Positions 37,172 to 45,080 of a DNA stretch of 64,000 nucleotides are shown here, piece after piece (the first letter of the stretch is position 1; the number at the start of each line of letters is the position of its first letter). The stretch is from JAKQIM01 sp029557965. GTDB taxonomy: Bacteria > Chloroflexota > Anaerolineae > Anaerolineales > UBA4823. The notes beneath the pieces are model-generated. The model worked only from the letters and a program-made list of their open reading frames with translations, was not told where the DNA came from and ran no database searches. Where the stretch lies: contig DAOQUL010000005.1 in assembly GCA_035341015.1 (NCBI GenBank), forward strand, positions 53,277 to 117,276, read 5' to 3'. The position numbers were made by a program, and so were the translations under genes.

Positions 37172-38158
37172 TTAGCGCGGGCGGCGCGGGCCGCTAGATC
37201 GAGGCCGGCCGGTGGACCGAGGCCGGCCGGTGGAACGAGGCCGGCGGGGGGTCTTTTCATCGGTAACGCGGGCGGATGGACGGCGTGGGCCGGTAGTGCG
37301 AGGCTGGCCGGTAGAACGAGGCTGGCCTGCGGATGAACCAGCGCGGGTAGTGCGAGGCTGGCCGGTAGACCGAGGCTGGCGGGGTGATCTGCCCTCAGAG
37401 CGAGAGCCAGCGGCGCGGGCGGGACGTTCGGCGCGGGCGGGACGGGCAGGCGGGGCCTTGAGGTCGGCGGCTTCTTGGGGGGTGAGTTTGCGCCATTCGC
37501 CGGGCTTGAGGTTGCCCAGGCGCAGGGTGCCGATGCGGACGCGCACGATGCGCACCACGGGCAGGCCGACCTGCTGGCAGGTTTCGCGGATCTGGCGCTT
37601 GCGGCCTTCGCGCAGGATGACGTTGAGCCAGGCGCCCTTGCCCTGGTTGGCTTCGAGGCGCACTTCGGCGGGGGCGGTGCGGTGGCCATCGGGCATGACC
37701 ACGCCGTGGCGGAAGGCCTCTAGCTGGGCATCATCGGGCTGGCGGGCCACGAGCACTTTGTACTCTTTGGGGTGCTCAAACTTGGGATGCGAGAGCTGGT
37801 TGGCAAGCTGGCCATCATTGGTGAGCAGGACCAGGCCTTCGCTGTCGATATCCAGGCGGCCAACGGGGTAGAGGCGCGTTTCAAGGGGCACCAGGTCGAG
37901 GACGGTGGAGCGGCCAAATTCGTCGCTGGCGGTGCTGACAACGCCGCGCGGCTTGTGCAGGGCCACGTAGATGGTGGTCTGCAGAGGCTGAAGGGGGCGG
38001 CCATCGACGAGGATCTTGTCTACGGCGGGATCGGCTTTTTGGCCGAGCTCGGCGTTTTTGCCGTTGACGGTGACCCGTCCGGCAATGATAAGGGTTTCGC
38101 AAGTGCGGCGAGAGCCCAGGCCGGCCTGGGCAAGGATCTTTTGTAGGCGTTCTTCCAT
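37172..38158 (-). CDS. rRNA pseudouridine synthase (RsuA/RluB family) with repetitive basic tail
   Basis: 328 residues. An S4 RNA-binding domain (MEERLQKILAQAGLGSRRTC) covers about 1-60. The catalytic domain has the nucleophile Asp103 in PVGRLDIDSEGLVLLTNDG, with KRQIRETCQQVGLPVVRI near residue 205. It isomerises a uridine in rRNA, 23S by analogy with RluB. The final 94 residues (235-328) are a low-complexity tail rich in Arg, Pro, Ser, Thr and Gly, built from RSTGQP/RSTGRP hexapeptides. Basic tails exist in this family, but here the tail is encoded by an 18-bp DNA repeat that recurs 4 kb away in another gene. Confidence 0.93.
   Translation of the reverse strand: MEERLQKILAQAGLGSRRTCETLIIAGRVTVNGKNAELGQKADPAVDKILVDGRPLQPLQTTIYVALHKPRGVVSTASDEFGRSTVLDLVPLETRLYPVGRLDIDSEGLVLLTNDGQLANQLSHPKFEHPKEYKVLVARQPDDAQLEAFRHGVVMPDGHRTAPAEVRLEANQGKGAWLNVILREGRKRQIRETCQQVGLPVVRIVRVRIGTLRLGNLKPGEWRKLTPQEAADLKAPPARPARAERPARAAGSRSEGRSPRQPRSTGQPRTTRAGSSAGQPRSTGQPRTTGPRRPSARVTDEKTPRRPRSTGRPRSTGRPRSSGPRRPR
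37201..37389. repeat. 18-bp tandem repeat array inside the pseudouridine synthase gene
   Basis: About nine units of consensus GAGGCTGGCCGGTAGAAC appear. Clear units start at 37201, 37219, 37237, 37300, 37318, 37354 and 37372, with a disrupted stretch at 37255-37299. They encode RSTGQP-type hexapeptides on the minus strand. Bases 37302-37349 match 41533-41580 at 45 of 48 positions. Confidence 0.9.
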
Positions 38159-38372
38159 AGCTTTGTATTATAACTTAAGTAGATGACAATCAAAGATCGA
38201 TTGCTGGTGAAGAGCGTGAGATTTAACAGGGATGCACAGGATGGACAGGATGAAGAATTTCACCCCCGGGAACCTCATCCCCTGGCCCCCTCTCCATGGG
38301 GTGGAGAGGGGGAATTATTTATGAAGGGAAGGTGTGCCTTCAAGTCTTGATATAAAGTGCTATACTTTTAGC
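38159..38372. other. Intergenic region with palindromic dispersed repeat
   Basis: This 214-base spacer separates the divergent RluB-like and DUF6884 genes. At 38273-38312 it carries a REP-like element, CTCATCCCCTGGCCCCC then a hairpin CCCCCTCTCC (38286-38295) / GGAGAGGGGG (38303-38312). Related sequences occur at 43929-43942 and 49652-49684. The remaining bases are A+T-richer than the genes around them. No RNA gene is seen. Confidence 0.6.
38361..38366 (+). promoter_or_regulatory. -10 box of the DUF6884 gene
   Basis: TATACT ends 6 bases before ATG 38373 with no ribosome site between, predicting a leaderless transcript for the DUF6884/GIY-YIG pair. Confidence 0.5.
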
Positions 38373-38777
38373 ATGAATACGATTGTTTTGATATCTTGTG
38401 CTAGTAAAAAACGTACCACCAAGTCAAAGGCCGAAGCGATGTATATCAGCCCGCTTTTTGAGAAGAGCCTGGCATACGCCCGCAAGCTAAAGGCAGATAA
38501 GATCTTCATTCTCTCAGCGAAGTATGGGCTGCTCGACCTGGATACGGAGATCGAGCCGTATGACCTGACCCTGAACGAGATGCCGGCTAGGGAAGTGGCC
38601 ACATGGGCCAAGCGGGTGTTCAAGCAGATTGCTGTACAGGCAGACCCGGCTCGCGATCATTTCATCTTCCTGGCAGGCGCGAAATACCGCAAATACCTGA
38701 TACCTATGTTCGCCTCGAGCGAAGCGCCCCTGGCAAATCTGCCGATCGGCAAACAACTGCAATTTTTAGGTAAGTGA
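38373..38777 (+). CDS. DUF6884-like protein
   Basis: 134 residues from ATG 38373; a frame reaching back to 38334 has no start signal. It begins MNTIVLISCASKKRTTKSKA, then YISPLFEKSLAYARK, IFILSAKYGLLDLDTEIEPY and HFIFLAGAKYRKYL. These match the DUF6884 pattern (ISCxKxK ... LSAKYGLL ... PY), a small family of unknown function, distantly reminiscent of YaaA. It is often found in phage- or defence-rich islands; that is memory, not a search. The base composition is A+T-richer than the neighbours. It lies 3 bases before a GIY-YIG-like gene, so the two act together. Confidence 0.7.
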   Translation: MNTIVLISCASKKRTTKSKAEAMYISPLFEKSLAYARKLKADKIFILSAKYGLLDLDTEIEPYDLTLNEMPAREVATWAKRVFKQIAVQADPARDHFIFLAGAKYRKYLIPMFASSEAPLANLPIGKQLQFLGK

Positions 38778-38780
38778 TAG

Positions 38781-39431
38781 ATGAGCGAAATTTGCGGGCA
38801 ACTTCACCAATTGTTCAACGGCCTGACCCAACATAGGTTCCCCTTCGACGCGAGTGCTATTCCTCAGAATGGCTTGTATATTCTCTTCGAGACAGGGGAA
38901 GCGGCGCATGGGGGCAAGCGGATTGTGCGCGTTGGCACCCATACCGGGACTAACCAGTTGAGATCCAGGTTGAACCAGCATTTTGTGCAAGAAAATAAGG
39001 ACCGGAGTATTTTTCGGAAGAATATTGGGCGGGCACTGCTGGCCCGCGATGGCGACCCATTCATCGAACAATGGGAGATCGACTTGACGACTCGAATAGC
39101 TAAGCAAGCACACGCAGCAGGCATTGACTTCGCCCGGCAGAGCGAGGTGGAACGGCAGGTGACGAAATACATTCAACAGAATTTTAGCTTCGCAGTGTTC
39201 TGTGTGAATGACAAGGATGCGCGTTTGAAATGGGAATCTAGGATCATCTCAACCGTTTCAGGTTGCAGTGTCTGCCGCCCGTCTGGGGCCTGGCTGGGCA
39301 ATTATTCGCCTAAAGAGAAGATCAGGCAGGGCGGGTTGTGGCTGGTGAACGAGTTGAATAAAGAGGCTTTGTCGGGCGAGGAATTGGGTATATTGAGAGA
39401 AATTGTGCGGGTAAATGTCTGGCCAGTTTAG
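38781..39431 (+). CDS. GIY-YIG-like nuclease-fold protein
   Basis: 216 residues. The N-terminal half fits a divergent GIY-YIG fold: NGLYILFETGE (GIY strand), RIVRVGTHTGTNQLRSRLNQHF (YIG-like VRVGTH followed by the conserved Arg helix) and RSIFRKNIGRALL. A glutamate in KWESRII near residue 155 could supply the catalytic acid. The C-terminal part, with SGCSVCRPSGAWLGNYSP, is conserved-looking but unknown to me. GIY-YIG enzymes cut or repair nucleic acids. It begins 3 bases after the DUF6884 stop, so a two-gene unit is likely. Whether it is an active nuclease is unproven. Confidence 0.65.
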   Translation: MSEICGQLHQLFNGLTQHRFPFDASAIPQNGLYILFETGEAAHGGKRIVRVGTHTGTNQLRSRLNQHFVQENKDRSIFRKNIGRALLARDGDPFIEQWEIDLTTRIAKQAHAAGIDFARQSEVERQVTKYIQQNFSFAVFCVNDKDARLKWESRIISTVSGCSVCRPSGAWLGNYSPKEKIRQGGLWLVNELNKEALSGEELGILREIVRVNVWPV

Positions 39432-39472
39432 AAAAATTAAAAACTTGTGTACGTAAAGGAGAAGGTTGAGCA

Positions 39473-39685
39473 ATGAATCCGCAAATTGTTCTGACGGTGG
39501 TATGGCTGTTCTTTGGGGTGAAGTGGGGCTATGAGTTGAAGACGGGGAAGAAACTGCGCAAGAACCTGGTGGGGGGGCCGCTGACGACGCGGGAGGAGAA
39601 TCCGAAGCTGTATTGGGGGATGCTGGGGCTGGAGGCGGTGTTGATGCTGGTGCTGACGGGGGTGGTGTTCTTTACGATGCGGTGA
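39473..39685 (+). CDS. Small two-helix membrane protein, unknown function
   Basis: 70 residues: MNPQIVLTVVWLFFGVKWGY is a first membrane helix, a short basic loop with KTGKKLRKN follows, and a second helix GLEAVLMLVLTGVVFFTM closes it. AAAGGAGAAGG precedes the ATG by a few bases, supporting translation. It follows the GIY-YIG-like gene by 41 bases and ends before a strong terminator. I do not recognise the family. Confidence 0.7.
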   Translation: MNPQIVLTVVWLFFGVKWGYELKTGKKLRKNLVGGPLTTREENPKLYWGMLGLEAVLMLVLTGVVFFTMR

Positions 39686-39700
39686 GGAAATGAGAAATGA

Positions 39701-39750
39701 AACATGGGTGGCGCCAGGGAGAAATCCCTGCACCACCCATGTTTTTTATT
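39701..39750. terminator. Terminator after the small membrane protein gene
   Basis: AACATGGGTGG pairs with CCACCCATGTT, with an inner AGGGA/TCCCT stem and a T-run TTTTTT on the plus strand. It also lies just downstream of the large secreted-protein gene on the minus strand. Confidence 0.92.
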
Positions 39751-39763
39751 GGGTGTGGATGGG

Positions 39764-42700
39764 TTAACGTTTGAGGGTGATGGGCAGGTAGATCTTGTAG
39801 CTATCTACGATGGCGGTGGTGGTGAGCTGGACGGTGTCTGTGGCGGCAGGGTTGGCCCTGGAGACGGCAGTGAGGGTGGTGAGGTTGACCGCGCCATCCG
39901 ATGCGGAGGGGGGAATGGCGACCGAGACGGTGAAACTGCCGGTGGCGCCGGGAGAGATGGTGATGCTGGTGATGGAGGGGCTGGCGGCCCAGGCGCTGGA
40001 GACACTCAGGTCAAAGGTATCGGTGCGGTTGCCGGTGTTGGTGATGGAGAGGCTGTATATGACGGAGGTGCCGGCCGCGGCAGAGGCGGCTTGATGGGCG
40101 GAGAGGGCCAGGCTGTAGACGGGGGCCACGACGGCGGTGGTGGTGAGCTGGCGGGTGGCTTTGGCGCTGGGCTGGGCCCTGGAGACGGCGTTGATGGTGG
40201 TGAGGTCTGTGTCGCCATCAGCCACGGAGAGGGGGACGACGACCGAGACGGTGAAGCTGCCGGCAGCGCCGGGGGCGAGGGTGATGCTGGAGAGAGATAG
40301 GCTGGCGGGCCAGGCACCGGAGGCGCTCAGGTCAAAGGTGTCGGTGCGGTTGCCAGTGTTGGTGATGGAGAGGGTGTATGATGCGGAGGTGCCGGCCGCG
40401 GCGGAGGCGGCCTGGTCGGCGGAGAGGGCCAGGCTGTAGACCGGGGGCACGAAGGCGGTGGTGGTGAGCTGGACGGCGTCTGTGGCGGCGGGGTGGGCCT
40501 GGGAGACGGCGGTGAGGGTGGTGAGGTCTGTGTCGCCATCAGCCACCGAGAGGGGGACGGCGACCGAGACGGAGAAACTGCCGGCGGCGCCAGGGGCGAG
40601 GGTGATGCTGGGGAGGGAGGGGCTGGCGGCCCAGAGGCCGGAGGCGCTCAGGTCAAAGGTATCTGTGATATTGCCGGTGTTGGTGATGGAGAGGCTGTAG
40701 AAGGCGGAGGTGCCGGCAGTGGCGGATGCGGACTGGTCAGGGGAGATGTCTACGCCGTAGGCCGGGGCAATGACAGATAGGGTGATGGGCAGCGGGAGCA
40801 CGGGGGCGTTGGAGGCATTGCTGATGACACACAACAGGGCGGGGTAGGTGCTGCCGGGGGTGAGGCCGAGGGTGTTGATGGTGAGGGTGAGATCCATGCT
40901 GCCGCCGCCAGGGATGGTGCCGGTGATGGGCGAGGTGCTGGCCCAGGGGATATCGGAGGGGATGTTGCAAGGCCCGGCTGTGCCAAAGGCCAGGTTATCG
41001 ACGCCCTCGTAGCCATCGCCGGCGCTCATTTGAGACTGAATGCTGATGCGGCCGATGGGCGTGGCAGAGTAGATCCCCCAGAAGCTGCCCTGGTTGGTGG
41101 CCGAAGCGGTGGTGGTGAGGATGAGGGTATCGGTGGCGTCGTAAAGGGCAATATCGACGGTGGCAGGGCTGGCGTAATAATGTACCAAATCTATGCCGGC
41201 AGCGGTGACGGGCGGGTTGAAGAGGATCTCGAAACTATCGGCATAGTTGTTGGCAACAAGACGTTTGCTGGGAGCGCTCAGGAAACCCATGCCAACGCCA
41301 GCCAGGCCGTTTGGAGAGCCGCCGCCGGAATCGTTGAGGGGGTTATCCTGGAAGCTGACCCCGGGCAGGATGACGCCAGGGGTCAGGCAGGCGTTGTTGG
41401 TGGCGGCATTGAAGGGGGCGGGGCAAGAGATGACAGTGTTATCGAGCCAGGACGTATCTTCGAAGTCTTCTATGGGCAGGGCGGGGTTGTAAGCATTAAA
41501 GAGCTGGCGGGTGGCATAGAAGACGACCCCGGGGCTGGCCGGTAGATCGGGGCTGGACTGCGGATGAACCAGCGCGGGTAAGTTGGCGGCGGGCTGGGGA
41601 GGAATGAGCCCGGCTGCCAGGGCATCGCTGAGGGAGAGAGAAGCAGGGAGAGCAAGGGGGGGCGAAGGGTTACCCGGTGAAACAGGGCTGCCCGGTGAAA
41701 CAGGGCTACCCGGTGAGGCGGGGTTACCCGATGGAGCGGGGTTACCCGATGGAGCGGGGCTGGCAGGTGCTTGGGGAAGGATGGGGCCGGCTGCCAGGGT
41801 GCCGGTGAGGAATGCAGAAGGATGTGCGGCGGGGGCGGCGGATGGGGCGGGCGGCGGGGTTTGCAGGAGTGCGGCGCCATCGACTTCGCCGACCTGCCAC
41901 TGGAGCAGGCCGCCGCCGACGTTTTGGATGGTGAGGGTGTAGTTTGCGGAGGTGCCGAGGACCTGGCTGGTGACAATGTTGGATGGGGCGGCCAGGATCT
42001 CGGGCCGGCGCAGGGTGACGGCGGCGGCATCACTGGCAGATGCCGATTGGGTGGGGGTCCAGAGGATGCTCAGGCCATCGGCCAGGGAGGCGGTGTTGAA
42101 CGAGTACTGGACGGCGGTGGTAGCGTCTTTATTGAGGCCAACTGTGGCGGATGCGCCGTAATCATAGCCGGCATGGCCAAAGTTCAAGTCTACGTAGCGG
42201 AAGAGAATGTGGTTGGTGCCTTCGAAGAGGATGACCTGGAAGGTGGCACTGCCGGTACTGGGGAAATGCGGGCGGTCGTGCCATTGGATGATGAAGGTGC
42301 GCTCGGGCGATTGGCCGCGGGTTTCGTAAAAGACATTGCCCGTGTCATCGTCGATATCATCCCAGAAGGGGAAGATGGCGAGGGGTAGGGCGGCGGAGGG
42401 TAAATTTGAATTTGCGAAAGTGATGGTGCCGCTGGATGCGTTGAAGAGCAGGGCACCGTTATTGCCCACGCGTACCTGGTTGGAGCTGACCCCATAGAAG
42501 GTGAACCAGAAGGGCAGGGTGAGATTGTCTGCGCTTTCATCGGCCAGGTTGAGGGGGGTGCCGGTGGTGCTGATATCGGTGAAGGGAAAGGCGACAGTGT
42601 CGTCATATAAATAAGACATACCGGTGTTGAAGGCGGTCCAGGCGGCAGTGTTGACGGTGTCGGTGAGGATGGTTTCGGTTTGGGTGAGAAAAGCGGAGGC

Positions 42701-43837
42701 GCCGGGCAAGAGGGTGAAGGGGAAGGCATTCAAGATGACCCCCGACAGGCTGCTATCGAGGGTGTGGAGGGTGAGGGTGCGTTCACCCGTATTCTGGACG
42801 GTGTAGCAGTAGGTGACTTGTGTGCCGGGGTCAACTACCAGGGCACCGGTGGGGGCGCAGAGATTGGGGTCTGTGCCGACGGTGGTGGCGAGGGTGATGG
42901 ATGGATCGCCCCAGATCCAGGCGCCGGCTGAGAAAACTTCGCTGGTGGTCCAGGGGTTGGCAATGGGGGCCAGGTAGGTGGAGGTATTCAAATCGTAGAC
43001 GTAAGTGAAGCCGGGCTCATCGGTGATGAGGTAAGCGATGCCGGCCTCGCTGATGGCGAGGCCGTCGATATCGGTTTGGCCAACCGGGTAGGGGGCGATG
43101 AGGGTGAGGGTGGCATCCCAATTGATGCGGTAGAGGCCGACCCCCAGGAGATCAGTGTCATCATTGGTGGCGTAGAGCAGGCCGGTTCTGGGATCGGCGG
43201 CTAGGCCGCCTAGATCGAATTCGACATTGGGGTAATTAATGACCAGAGTGGCTTCGAAGGTGGTCAGATCAATGCTGTAAACGGCCTCATCGTTCGTATT
43301 GTTCACAGCGTAGAGAACACCATCGTAGTATGCCAGGCCGACGGCAGCGAAACTGGAGGAGGCATGGGTGATGCTGCCAAGGAAGGTGACGGCGCCATCG
43401 GGCGACCATTGATACAGGGCGGCGTTGTTGTTGAAGAAAACGCGGTCGTTCACCGGGTCGTAGGCGGCGCCCCAAACCTGGTAGCCAGTGAAGGCGGGAA
43501 TGCTGCCGGCAGTGGCAGGATTGATGCGGTAGGTGGAGAGGGTTGTGTCGTCAACGCCGATGAAGAGGGGGTAGTCGGAAGCGGCGGCGGCAGCCGTAGT
43601 TGCCGCGGCAGCCGTAGTTGCCGTGGCAGCCGTAGTTGCCGTGGCAGCCGTAGTTGCCGTGGCAGCCGTGGTTGCCGTGGCAGCCGTGGTTGCCACGGCA
43701 GCAGTGGCGGGCTCAAGGGCCAAGGCTTGTTCGCGGAGGGTTTCGGGGGTGTCGCCTGAGGCCCGGGCCGGCAGCGGCATAACCGCTAACGCCAGAACAA
43801 CAATGAAGGTGAGGAGGGTAAAGAGCCTGATTTTCAT
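39764..43837 (-). CDS. Large secreted repeat protein with beta-propeller, Pro-rich linker, NEW3-like repeats and YLPITLKR tail
   Basis: 1357 residues. A signal peptide (MKIRLFTLLTFIVVLALAVM then ARA) is followed by a Thr/Ala low-complexity segment built of TATTAA units (about 45-85) and a propeller-like region (YPLFIGVDDTTLSTYRI). A nidogen/GEVED-like block (YEF-DDDTGNVFYETRG type) follows. Near residue 690 there is a proline-rich linker (SGNPASPGSPVSPG). A C-terminal series of about 100-residue repeats reads GTSAxYSLSITNTGNxTDTFDLS, three copies. The last residues are SYKIYLPITLKR. AAAGGAG precedes the ATG. It is probably exposed on the surface. No catalytic domain is evident. Confidence 0.85.
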   Translation of the reverse strand: MKIRLFTLLTFIVVLALAVMPLPARASGDTPETLREQALALEPATAAVATTAATATTAATATTAATATTAATATTAAAATTAAAAASDYPLFIGVDDTTLSTYRINPATAGSIPAFTGYQVWGAAYDPVNDRVFFNNNAALYQWSPDGAVTFLGSITHASSSFAAVGLAYYDGVLYAVNNTNDEAVYSIDLTTFEATLVINYPNVEFDLGGLAADPRTGLLYATNDDTDLLGVGLYRINWDATLTLIAPYPVGQTDIDGLAISEAGIAYLITDEPGFTYVYDLNTSTYLAPIANPWTTSEVFSAGAWIWGDPSITLATTVGTDPNLCAPTGALVVDPGTQVTYCYTVQNTGERTLTLHTLDSSLSGVILNAFPFTLLPGASAFLTQTETILTDTVNTAAWTAFNTGMSYLYDDTVAFPFTDISTTGTPLNLADESADNLTLPFWFTFYGVSSNQVRVGNNGALLFNASSGTITFANSNLPSAALPLAIFPFWDDIDDDTGNVFYETRGQSPERTFIIQWHDRPHFPSTGSATFQVILFEGTNHILFRYVDLNFGHAGYDYGASATVGLNKDATTAVQYSFNTASLADGLSILWTPTQSASASDAAAVTLRRPEILAAPSNIVTSQVLGTSANYTLTIQNVGGGLLQWQVGEVDGAALLQTPPPAPSAAPAAHPSAFLTGTLAAGPILPQAPASPAPSGNPAPSGNPASPGSPVSPGSPVSPGNPSPPLALPASLSLSDALAAGLIPPQPAANLPALVHPQSSPDLPASPGVVFYATRQLFNAYNPALPIEDFEDTSWLDNTVISCPAPFNAATNNACLTPGVILPGVSFQDNPLNDSGGGSPNGLAGVGMGFLSAPSKRLVANNYADSFEILFNPPVTAAGIDLVHYYASPATVDIALYDATDTLILTTTASATNQGSFWGIYSATPIGRISIQSQMSAGDGYEGVDNLAFGTAGPCNIPSDIPWASTSPITGTIPGGGSMDLTLTINTLGLTPGSTYPALLCVISNASNAPVLPLPITLSVIAPAYGVDISPDQSASATAGTSAFYSLSITNTGNITDTFDLSASGLWAASPSLPSITLAPGAAGSFSVSVAVPLSVADGDTDLTTLTAVSQAHPAATDAVQLTTTAFVPPVYSLALSADQAASAAAGTSASYTLSITNTGNRTDTFDLSASGAWPASLSLSSITLAPGAAGSFTVSVVVPLSVADGDTDLTTINAVSRAQPSAKATRQLTTTAVVAPVYSLALSAHQAASAAAGTSVIYSLSITNTGNRTDTFDLSVSSAWAASPSITSITISPGATGSFTVSVAIPPSASDGAVNLTTLTAVSRANPAATDTVQLTTTAIVDSYKIYLPITLKR
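41533..41580. repeat. 48-base block shared with the pseudouridine synthase gene
   Basis: Identical to 37302-37349 at 45 of 48 positions, ending in a perfect 22-base run TGCGGATGAACCAGCGCGGG plus TA. On the minus strand it encodes PALVHPQSSPDLPAS here, but TRAGSSAGQPRSTGQ in the synthase gene, so the frames differ. Confidence 0.93.
41667..41774. repeat. 18-bp tandem repeats encoding the proline-rich linker
   Basis: Five clear units begin at 41667, 41685, 41703, 41721 and 41739, consensus GGGCTACCCGGTGAAACA, with a degenerate sixth at 41757. They encode SPGSPV-type hexapeptides on the minus strand. The unit matches the pseudouridine-synthase repeat at 13 of 18 bases when aligned. Confidence 0.88.
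43591..43698. repeat. Six 18-bp tandem repeats encoding TATTAA segment
   Basis: Units CAGCCGTAGTTGCCGTGG begin at 43591, 43609, 43627, 43645, 43663 and 43681 with at most two changes each. On the minus strand they give six copies of a Thr/Ala hexapeptide just after the signal peptide of the secreted protein. Confidence 0.93.
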
Positions 43838-43970
43838 TTTATTCTCCTTTGGAGGATCAGGAAAGATGAGTGGTTAATGTAATAAATTGGATATATATTA
43901 TCATATTAACGATGGCTTAGCAACAGAAGAACCTCACCCCGGCTGGGAAGGATGTGGGATGAATGGAAGG

Positions 43971-43976
43971 TATAAT
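43971..43976 (+). promoter_or_regulatory. -10 box of the glycosyltransferase gene
   Basis: A perfect TATAAT lies 7 bases before ATG 43984 and supports that start rather than ATG 43963, which the promoter would exclude. A truncated copy of the CCTCACCCC repeat lies 30 bases upstream. Confidence 0.55.
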
Positions 43977-43983
43977 AAAAGCT

Positions 43984-44676
43984 ATGTCCATTTTACCCAA
44001 ACACATTTTTGTGATTGTGCCATCGTATAACGAAGGTACGGTGATCGGTAAGATCCTGGAAGAATTGGTGACGCAGGAGGTGCGGGTGGTGGTGGTGGAC
44101 GATGGCTCGGCGGATGAAACGGCAGAGATTGCTTTGGGTTACCCGGTGTATGTGCTGAAACACCCCTTTAACCTGGGGCAGGGGGCGGCCTTGCAAACCG
44201 GGATGACCTTTGCTCTGAGGCAGCCGGACTGCCGGTATCTTGTGACCTTTGATGCGGATGGGCAGCACGACCCGCAGGATATTTTTAGGCTGGTGGATGC
44301 GCTTGAAAAATCGAACGTGGAGGTGGCGCTGGGAACCCGGTTCGGGGATGAGGCGCGCCTGAGCGGGATCCGCAAGAGCCGGTATTGGGTGCTTAAGCTG
44401 GCAACCTGGCTGACGAAGCTGCTGACCCGGTTGGAGGTGAGCGATACGCATAACGGGGTGCGCGCCTTTACGGCGCCGGCAGCGCGACGGATCCACCTGA
44501 CACAAAACCGCATGTCGCATGCCAGTGAAATCCTGGCTCAAATCAGCAAGCTGAAGATGATGTATATGGAGGTGCCGGTGACGGTGCGCTATACGCCGTA
44601 TTCGATGCAAAAGGGCCAGTCGATCTGGAATGCAATTGATATTGTGTGGGATACCCTGGTGGGAGGCTTGAAATAA
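43984..44676 (+). CDS. Family 2 glycosyltransferase (dolichol-phosphate-mannose-synthase-like)
   Basis: 230 residues from ATG 43984 (MSILPKHIFVIVPSYNEG). The GT2 nucleotide-sugar site is VIVPSYNEG with VVVDDGSADET, and the metal-binding DxD-type is TFDADGQHDPQD. Further on, ALGTRFGDEARLSGI and SDTHNGVRAFTAPA are typical of the DPM1/ArnC-type subfamily that loads sugars onto polyprenyl phosphate. No membrane helix is present. Two bases separate it from the DUF2304 gene, a partner often found with GT2. The lipid-linked sugar may feed the DUF2142 membrane protein downstream. Confidence 0.92.
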   Translation: MSILPKHIFVIVPSYNEGTVIGKILEELVTQEVRVVVVDDGSADETAEIALGYPVYVLKHPFNLGQGAALQTGMTFALRQPDCRYLVTFDADGQHDPQDIFRLVDALEKSNVEVALGTRFGDEARLSGIRKSRYWVLKLATWLTKLLTRLEVSDTHNGVRAFTAPAARRIHLTQNRMSHASEILAQISKLKMMYMEVPVTVRYTPYSMQKGQSIWNAIDIVWDTLVGGLK

Positions 44677-44677
44677 C

Positions 44678-45073
44678 ATGCACATAGGGCAATTCTTGAT
44701 CTTATGCTTCTTATTCTTGTTGATGCTGTATATCTTGCGTTTGAAGAATTTGACTTCGATCCGCATCCTGATCGTGCTGCTGTTGGGGTTGGGGATGCTG
44801 TTCGTTTTTATGCCTGAGTTGACCACGAAGCTGGCGAATATGGTTGGATTTGGGCGCGGGGCTGACCTGATCTTGTATCTATTGGTGATCTTCAACTTGT
44901 ATTATTTTGTGTACACGCTGGGTGAACAAAACCGTTTGCTCAAAATGGTCACCCTGGCGGCACGAGAGATTGCGATCCTGAAAGCACAAGCAGGTGAAGG
45001 GGAAAGCCTGGCAGAGAAAGGCCAGGGCGGGGATGATGGGCCGGAAGGGCGCTGGTACCACGGGGCGGCGTGA
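44678..45073 (+). CDS. DUF2304 membrane protein
   Basis: 131 residues with three membrane segments (about 3-18, 30-48 and 66-85), followed by a cytosolic helix with EQNRLLKMVTLAAREIAILK and a disordered, Gly/Glu-rich tail. This matches DUF2304, a family encoded beside polyprenyl-linked GT2 enzymes and thought to anchor or flip their product. It starts one base after the GT2 stop and ends 7 bases before the DUF2142 gene. Confidence 0.85.
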   Translation: MHIGQFLILCFLFLLMLYILRLKNLTSIRILIVLLLGLGMLFVFMPELTTKLANMVGFGRGADLILYLLVIFNLYYFVYTLGEQNRLLKMVTLAAREIAILKAQAGEGESLAEKGQGGDDGPEGRWYHGAA

Positions 45074-45080
45074 GGGGAAG

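Noticed and set aside
37201..37389. Possible CRISPR array
   Set aside because: Units are 18 bp, contiguous and translated; there are no spacers and no cas genes anywhere in the window.
37129..37689. 186-codon minus frame within the pseudouridine synthase gene
   Set aside because: It is an alternative frame over the 18-bp array; its likeness to the secreted-protein linker follows from the DNA repeat and is not evidence of a second gene.
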